Below are positions 41,069-45,090 of a stretch of 45,090 nucleotides of DNA, piece after piece; the first letter of the stretch is position 1, and every line of letters starts with the position of its first letter. Position numbers and translations under genes: made by a program. This stretch comes from Seminavis robusta (Eukaryota; Bacillariophyta; Bacillariophyceae; Naviculales; Naviculaceae), in assembly GCA_903772945.1 (NCBI GenBank), contig CAICTM010000861.1, positions 1 to 45,090 of the forward strand, given 5' to 3'. The notes under the pieces were generated by a model. That model was given only the letters and a program-made list of their open reading frames with translations, had not been told where the DNA came from and did no database searches.

Positions 41069-43744
41069 CTAAACTGCATAGTCCACTTCGACGGAACGAC
41101 AGATCGATTCGTCGGAGGAAACTGCTGACGAGGTCGGGCGTGTCTCTACCTCCTTCGTTACTTCAACGTCCTCCTTCTCCGCCGATTGGGAATCGATGTT
41201 CTTCTTGGTCTTTGCCATGTGTAACAAAGCTTTGGCCGCAAATACGTTGGCACAAAGGATACCACAAGTCAGTGTGAGCGTGATACCATTGACAAACGCT
41301 GGGCTGACTGCAGAGTCGGAACGATTCCACCATTCCGAGAAGCTCTCGTTTCGCACTCGCCAGGCAGAAGAAGATTCGTCAGACTGTTGTATCACCAGAG
41401 CAATCAAGAGCCCAATCACAACTATGCGGGAAGCAATGAACACAGCCGTGGACAGCTTGCACATCCGACTAAACCCCTTTGGGTTTCTCTCTCGGTATCC
41501 AATATTCCTTAGCAGCAACACAATGTAAAGTGGTTGCTCTGTAAATGCCAGCAATAGCAGGGTCGACCCAAATTTGTATGCAACATCACTGTACGTATGA
41601 TTCTCCAATGCATAGATCGCGATCGTGGCAGAAACGGTCAGCACATGATGCATCACCAGCGAAACGCGGACTTGGATCCTGTAGAAGAGCTCCAGGATGT
41701 AGAGGATACATTGCATCGTCACAAGGCCACGCATGAATCTGTACGTGTTGGGGTCTACTGCATTGTAGTATCCGTTGTCGGGGAACATTTGTACAAGCGT
41801 GACGCATGCCATTGGCAATGCTACAGAGCTGAACAAGAGCTCACCAATGTATACAATGGAGTTTCTTCGTGTGCGTCGATCTGGGCTATCAATGCACAGT
41901 TGTTTTGCCACTGGCCTCCACGACAGCAAGCGGGTGAAAAAGAAAGCACCTAACATGACCAACTGTGCACACAAGGCAGCGTCGGAGAATTCAAAGGTAG
42001 ACGGATGCATCTTGGCGCGGACCATTGTATGACAAAGGTTCTCGCCGAACCCGGTCTTGGTGTCATAACTGCGATCGGCTGGGTTGGGCAAGAAATTGTA
42101 AGAGCTGTAATTCAACATTCGGGCGTTGACGACAGCGGGACCCATGAAAGAGTTTAAGAAGGGCTCGTTGGGTTTCACAAAAGCTCCCATGGCTCGAGCC
42201 AGATTGGGTATTCCTGGCGCAGTGCCCATGTGTACCCCACACATTTCGTCCAGTGTCCGAAAGCCACCATGGACATCTTGATCCTTTAGAGGTGTGAAAG
42301 TGCATGTGATGACGACTGCATCTCCCGGCATGAGGCGCCATCGGTTCCAGTCGGGCACCTGTCGATCATAATCATAGGACATGCTCCTATAAACAGTTTG
42401 GATGCGCTCCCCATCGCGAATCAGCTCGACACGACCACGGGACCCCAGCAAGTGCATGTGGAAGAGTGAACCAAAAACCAAAACGCCACCGTCGGGGACG
42501 TATTCACGGGTCGCGTCCGCTGAGATTTGGAATTGAAAGGTCAGTTCCTTTTGCTCTGGATCTTGTGGAATGTGTATGGAATCATGCAGCGCATCAAACT
42601 GGAGCAACCCAGCAGAAGAAGTTCTTGTCATGAGAGCCGGTGGCTGCACCCAAACTCGCATACCTGTGCGATCATTGACAATTGGTTTGTGGAAAGGATT
42701 CTCGTAGTGCACTTGCAGAATGTACTTGCCTTTCGGCAATTCAAAGTGTAGACCGGAAGGAACCGTGTTTTTGCCAGTTCCTTTGGCATAGGACGCCTTG
42801 ATTCCACATCGAGGCATTTTATCAAAACAATCCCATGGAGTTCCGTCTTGGTGTTCTGGTTCCACGAGCTCTGGGTCATCGCAGTAGTGTAAGTGCATGT
42901 GATGAAAGACCGAGTTCGTGTCGGAGCCATTCGTTGTACGGCCATCATCCCAAACGTCTTCCACGGAGGCGAATCGAAGATCCATTGGTAAGTCAAATGT
43001 GGCGCAAACGTAATGCGTGACAACTTGAGGATCTAGCTTCAGACCCCGCATTTGGATATCGACCGGAAACGGAGACGTGGCTGTGTCGACGTTGCCACGG
43101 GCAAGGACACCATCCGACAATTCCATCTTGGTTGAGTTTGCCAAAGGAGTTTCAAAGCCTTGGTCGAACAAGAGGTCCTCATCCACCATAAAGTTTACCA
43201 CCCCGGAAGAGCGAGCCGGACCATGGTAGGACAATTCTTCTCCTTCCAACTGACCCGAAGAACAGATGATGTACTGCTTGTGTGGTTCCACCTTGATATC
43301 GTGACTGTCACAGGAATCGAGAGGTCTGCGGATGACCACAACCATTCGATCATCTTGGTCGTATTCAGCAGATAGAAGCTCGACATTCTGAAGCACGTCC
43401 AGCTGGGGCATGGATGCATTCTTCGAGTACCGGTCTTCGACCATAAACGAACCGCCACTATCAGTGTTGTCGTACATGTACTTGACGACGGCCATGTCGG
43501 CCCCCTTCATGGTTCCAAAGTTCGTGATACCAAACGCTGTCCATTCCGCGCCAGCAGTGCTTTTCCAACTGAGGAGCAATTCACGATTGTCCATGTCGAC
43601 CGTCCACTGAATGTCGCTGCAGCCTTGTCCATCCAAATCGAATCGTCGTTCGAAGACAGAAGGGCTGTTGGCACCTCCGACTGCAGCAGCTGTGGCAACC
43701 ATTGCCATGAGCGTACATGTATAAAGCGCTTTACAGAAGACCAT
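41069..43744 (-). CDS. DOMON plus copper type II monooxygenase protein with C-terminal seven-helix TLC-like region
   Basis: The 891-residue intronless protein uses the ATG at 43744, which begins a signal peptide (LYTCTLMAMVATAAAVGG); a longer frame upstream starts at GTG. A DOMON domain (~39-165) has WTVDMDNRELLLSWKS and WTAFGITNFGTMKGADMAVV. The copper monooxygenase module (dopamine beta-monooxygenase/PHM family) follows. Copper-site ligands are visible: HHMHLHYC (~281-288), LQVHY (His ~346), FHMHLLG (His ~429 and 431) and TLDEMC (Met ~501). After about residue 585 come seven hydrophobic segments, roughly at 588, 629, 671, 696, 725, 764 and 818. They include LELFYR and LVMHHVLTVSA, which recall TLC (TRAM/LAG1/CLN8) domains. 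It is likely a secretory-pathway or surface enzyme hydroxylating a small substrate with ascorbate or an internal electron donor. The substrate is unknown and the TLC assignment tentative. Confidence 0.85.
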   Translation of the reverse strand: MVFCKALYTCTLMAMVATAAAVGGANSPSVFERRFDLDGQGCSDIQWTVDMDNRELLLSWKSTAGAEWTAFGITNFGTMKGADMAVVKYMYDNTDSGGSFMVEDRYSKNASMPQLDVLQNVELLSAEYDQDDRMVVVIRRPLDSCDSHDIKVEPHKQYIICSSGQLEGEELSYHGPARSSGVVNFMVDEDLLFDQGFETPLANSTKMELSDGVLARGNVDTATSPFPVDIQMRGLKLDPQVVTHYVCATFDLPMDLRFASVEDVWDDGRTTNGSDTNSVFHHMHLHYCDDPELVEPEHQDGTPWDCFDKMPRCGIKASYAKGTGKNTVPSGLHFELPKGKYILQVHYENPFHKPIVNDRTGMRVWVQPPALMTRTSSAGLLQFDALHDSIHIPQDPEQKELTFQFQISADATREYVPDGGVLVFGSLFHMHLLGSRGRVELIRDGERIQTVYRSMSYDYDRQVPDWNRWRLMPGDAVVITCTFTPLKDQDVHGGFRTLDEMCGVHMGTAPGIPNLARAMGAFVKPNEPFLNSFMGPAVVNARMLNYSSYNFLPNPADRSYDTKTGFGENLCHTMVRAKMHPSTFEFSDAALCAQLVMLGAFFFTRLLSWRPVAKQLCIDSPDRRTRRNSIVYIGELLFSSVALPMACVTLVQMFPDNGYYNAVDPNTYRFMRGLVTMQCILYILELFYRIQVRVSLVMHHVLTVSATIAIYALENHTYSDVAYKFGSTLLLLAFTEQPLYIVLLLRNIGYRERNPKGFSRMCKLSTAVFIASRIVVIGLLIALVIQQSDESSSAWRVRNESFSEWWNRSDSAVSPAFVNGITLTLTCGILCANVFAAKALLHMAKTKKNIDSQSAEKEDVEVTKEVETRPTSSAVSSDESICRSVEVDYAV

Positions 43745-45090
43745 GACAAGATAGATGATGTAATGTGAACAGATCGCTTTTTGATTGACTTGACTTGTTT
43801 GGTTGCGTATTTTGATTTTGTGAGTGTATTGGGCGTTTCTTTGGACTCGACTAGTCTTGCTGCCGGTAGACTGCACTGGTTACGGTTGCACCGTGTTAAT
43901 GTCGCCGTGCAAGGTTGTTAATTAAACAAGGGACGATTGAATCTCGACGGGACCATTGAGAAACAAGGATGACCATTGACAATCGTTGCGAGGTTTGTGG
44001 GGAAATTGGAGTTTGCTTACAGGAGCCAATGAATCTTCACTGAAAAAATCCCAAAATCCAAGGTGATGCACCTGCAGACTAAATTCTGGATAAAGGTCTC
44101 AGAAGTGTTGCCTAGCTAGAAGCCTCTCGTGTGAGTAACTCGTGCAGATCACTCTGTACCGGTACCTTCCTTACAAGTACGAGAATAGCTACTGTAGAGA
44201 GCGCACAAGCGAATTTCAATGACCCGAATCCCTTGAAACTGTGAGCGCAAACGGTTTACCGAGACTGAGCCTGCTTGCAGAACGGAGGGCTCATTCCAAT
44301 AAGGCTTCGGGAAAGAGAACTGGCAGTGTCCAATAATTTTGTTGCTGAAACGGTCATTTGTATGCATGACCTTAATACCGGAACGTTCAAGGATTTAACA
44401 ACGTCAACTCACCTCGTGCGAATGCACGAAAGCACGGAGAAAAATAAATGCACTAGTTTTGTCGAAGGTAATATACCGGTAGACTCCAGCTAGCTAGACT
44501 ATTAATGGCTACTAGCTAGCTACTGTAGAGTATCTCAAAAGAGCTCGGGGGCTGGAGGGGGACTTAGCGGAGGGCGGAAGGGGGGTTAAGGTGGAATTAG
44601 GGTGACCGGCTGGGATTGTGAGGATGGAAGTGGTGGCAAAAATTTAATAATGATATTTCCAAAAAGAAGACCAGCACAACGCGGAGACACGCGAACACTC
44701 GAACCTTGGACTGCTTGGTGTGTACCAGTACGTGTTGAAAAGGTGTGAACTTGAACGCACAATTTCTCTAATTTAATCAATATCCTTCCAGCTCTACTGT
44801 CTAGTAGACTGGCTATCTGTTTCGTTTTCTCTTTCTCTCTCGTTCAGATTGTGAGCTCTACAACTGAGCTCCGATATGCATACATATACCAGGATCTTTC
44901 GATCCTCTGTTTCTCGCAGTTTCATCTGCAGATAGATCTCGTCGATCTATCTTCCTGAAGTGCATGGTTGGCCCTGGAGGGCTTTCCCACTTTACTAAAC
45001 CTATGGACCTTCATCCGTCCATTCATTTGTTCCATCCCGTCGCTCCTTGCATTCATCTCTTCGACCTAACTTCCTAACCTTTGTAGTTGC
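43745..45090. other. Gene-free right end of the window
   Basis: The first ~150 bases are the likely promoter/leader of the monooxygenase gene. Further right are CTGTACCGGTACC (44155), TATACCGGTAGAC (44470), CAGCTAGCTAGAC (44488) and CTAGCTAGCTACTG (44512). The last 300 bases are pyrimidine-rich and could be repeat-derived, but I cannot name the element. No gene seen. Confidence 0.45.

Noticed and set aside
44640..44730. Possible tRNA B-box (GGTTCGAGT on the minus strand)
   Set aside because: The flanking bases do not form the T-arm or acceptor stem of a tRNA.
44800..45090. Possible LTR end at the right border
   Set aside because: Pyrimidine-rich and with GAGCTC inverted pair, but no terminal TG/CA pair, primer site or coding region visible in the window.

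Overview
The window looks like nuclear DNA of a photosynthetic stramenopile, most likely a pennate diatom. Three things suggest this: two proteins begin with a signal peptide ending in an aromatic (Phe) 'ASAF'-type site, as in diatom plastid targeting; several genes have short GT-AG introns (73-133 nt, plus one of 567 nt); and the gene content (kinase-less LRR membrane proteins, BTB families, diatom-type unknown proteins) fits. The organism is inferred, not proven. Genes lie on both strands with long AT-rich spacers dotted with palindromic TACCGGTA/GGTACC and CTAGCTAG motifs. I recognised no rRNA, tRNA or CRISPR array.

Left part (1-13.4 kb): a family of related BTB/POZ-type genes (a 5'-truncated copy at 17-619, full copies at 3829-4656 and 6099-7022) surrounds a TPT/nucleotide-sugar-type transporter (1472-3175) and two 405-bp terminal-inverted-repeat units packed with a GGAGACGA motif. 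Next come a small plastid-targeted unknown protein, a two-exon unknown protein, an RNI-type leucine-rich protein and a conserved diatom-type unknown protein.

Middle (13.4-23.7 kb): this is mostly non-coding. It holds a whole PIF/Harbinger DNA transposon, 15489-19615, with 18-bp perfect terminal inverted repeats and a TAA target duplication. Both of its genes (DDE transposase and Myb/SANT-type partner) are broken by frameshifts. A low-complexity hypothetical gene follows at about 21 kb.

Right part (23.7-45 kb): a plastid-type membrane protein is divergent from a three-exon dapA gene (lysine biosynthesis). A fourth BTB paralogue has had its last codons replaced by a 363-bp retroposon fragment flanked by a 17-bp target-site duplication. 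After it come an ankyrin-like/BTB protein, two tandem multi-exon LRR single-pass membrane proteins (models of 1010 and 769 residues), a GT32-type Golgi glycosyltransferase, another retrotransposon RT-tail fragment, and a DOMON plus copper monooxygenase protein fused to a seven-helix TLC-like membrane region.

No operon logic applies. The common themes are surface/recognition proteins (LRR, BTB), secretory-pathway enzymes, and repeated remodelling by transposons. The most notable items are the BTB-retroposon chimera, the DOMON-monooxygenase-TLC-like fusion, the paired 405-bp GGAGACGA units, and the Harbinger element with intact ends but decayed genes.
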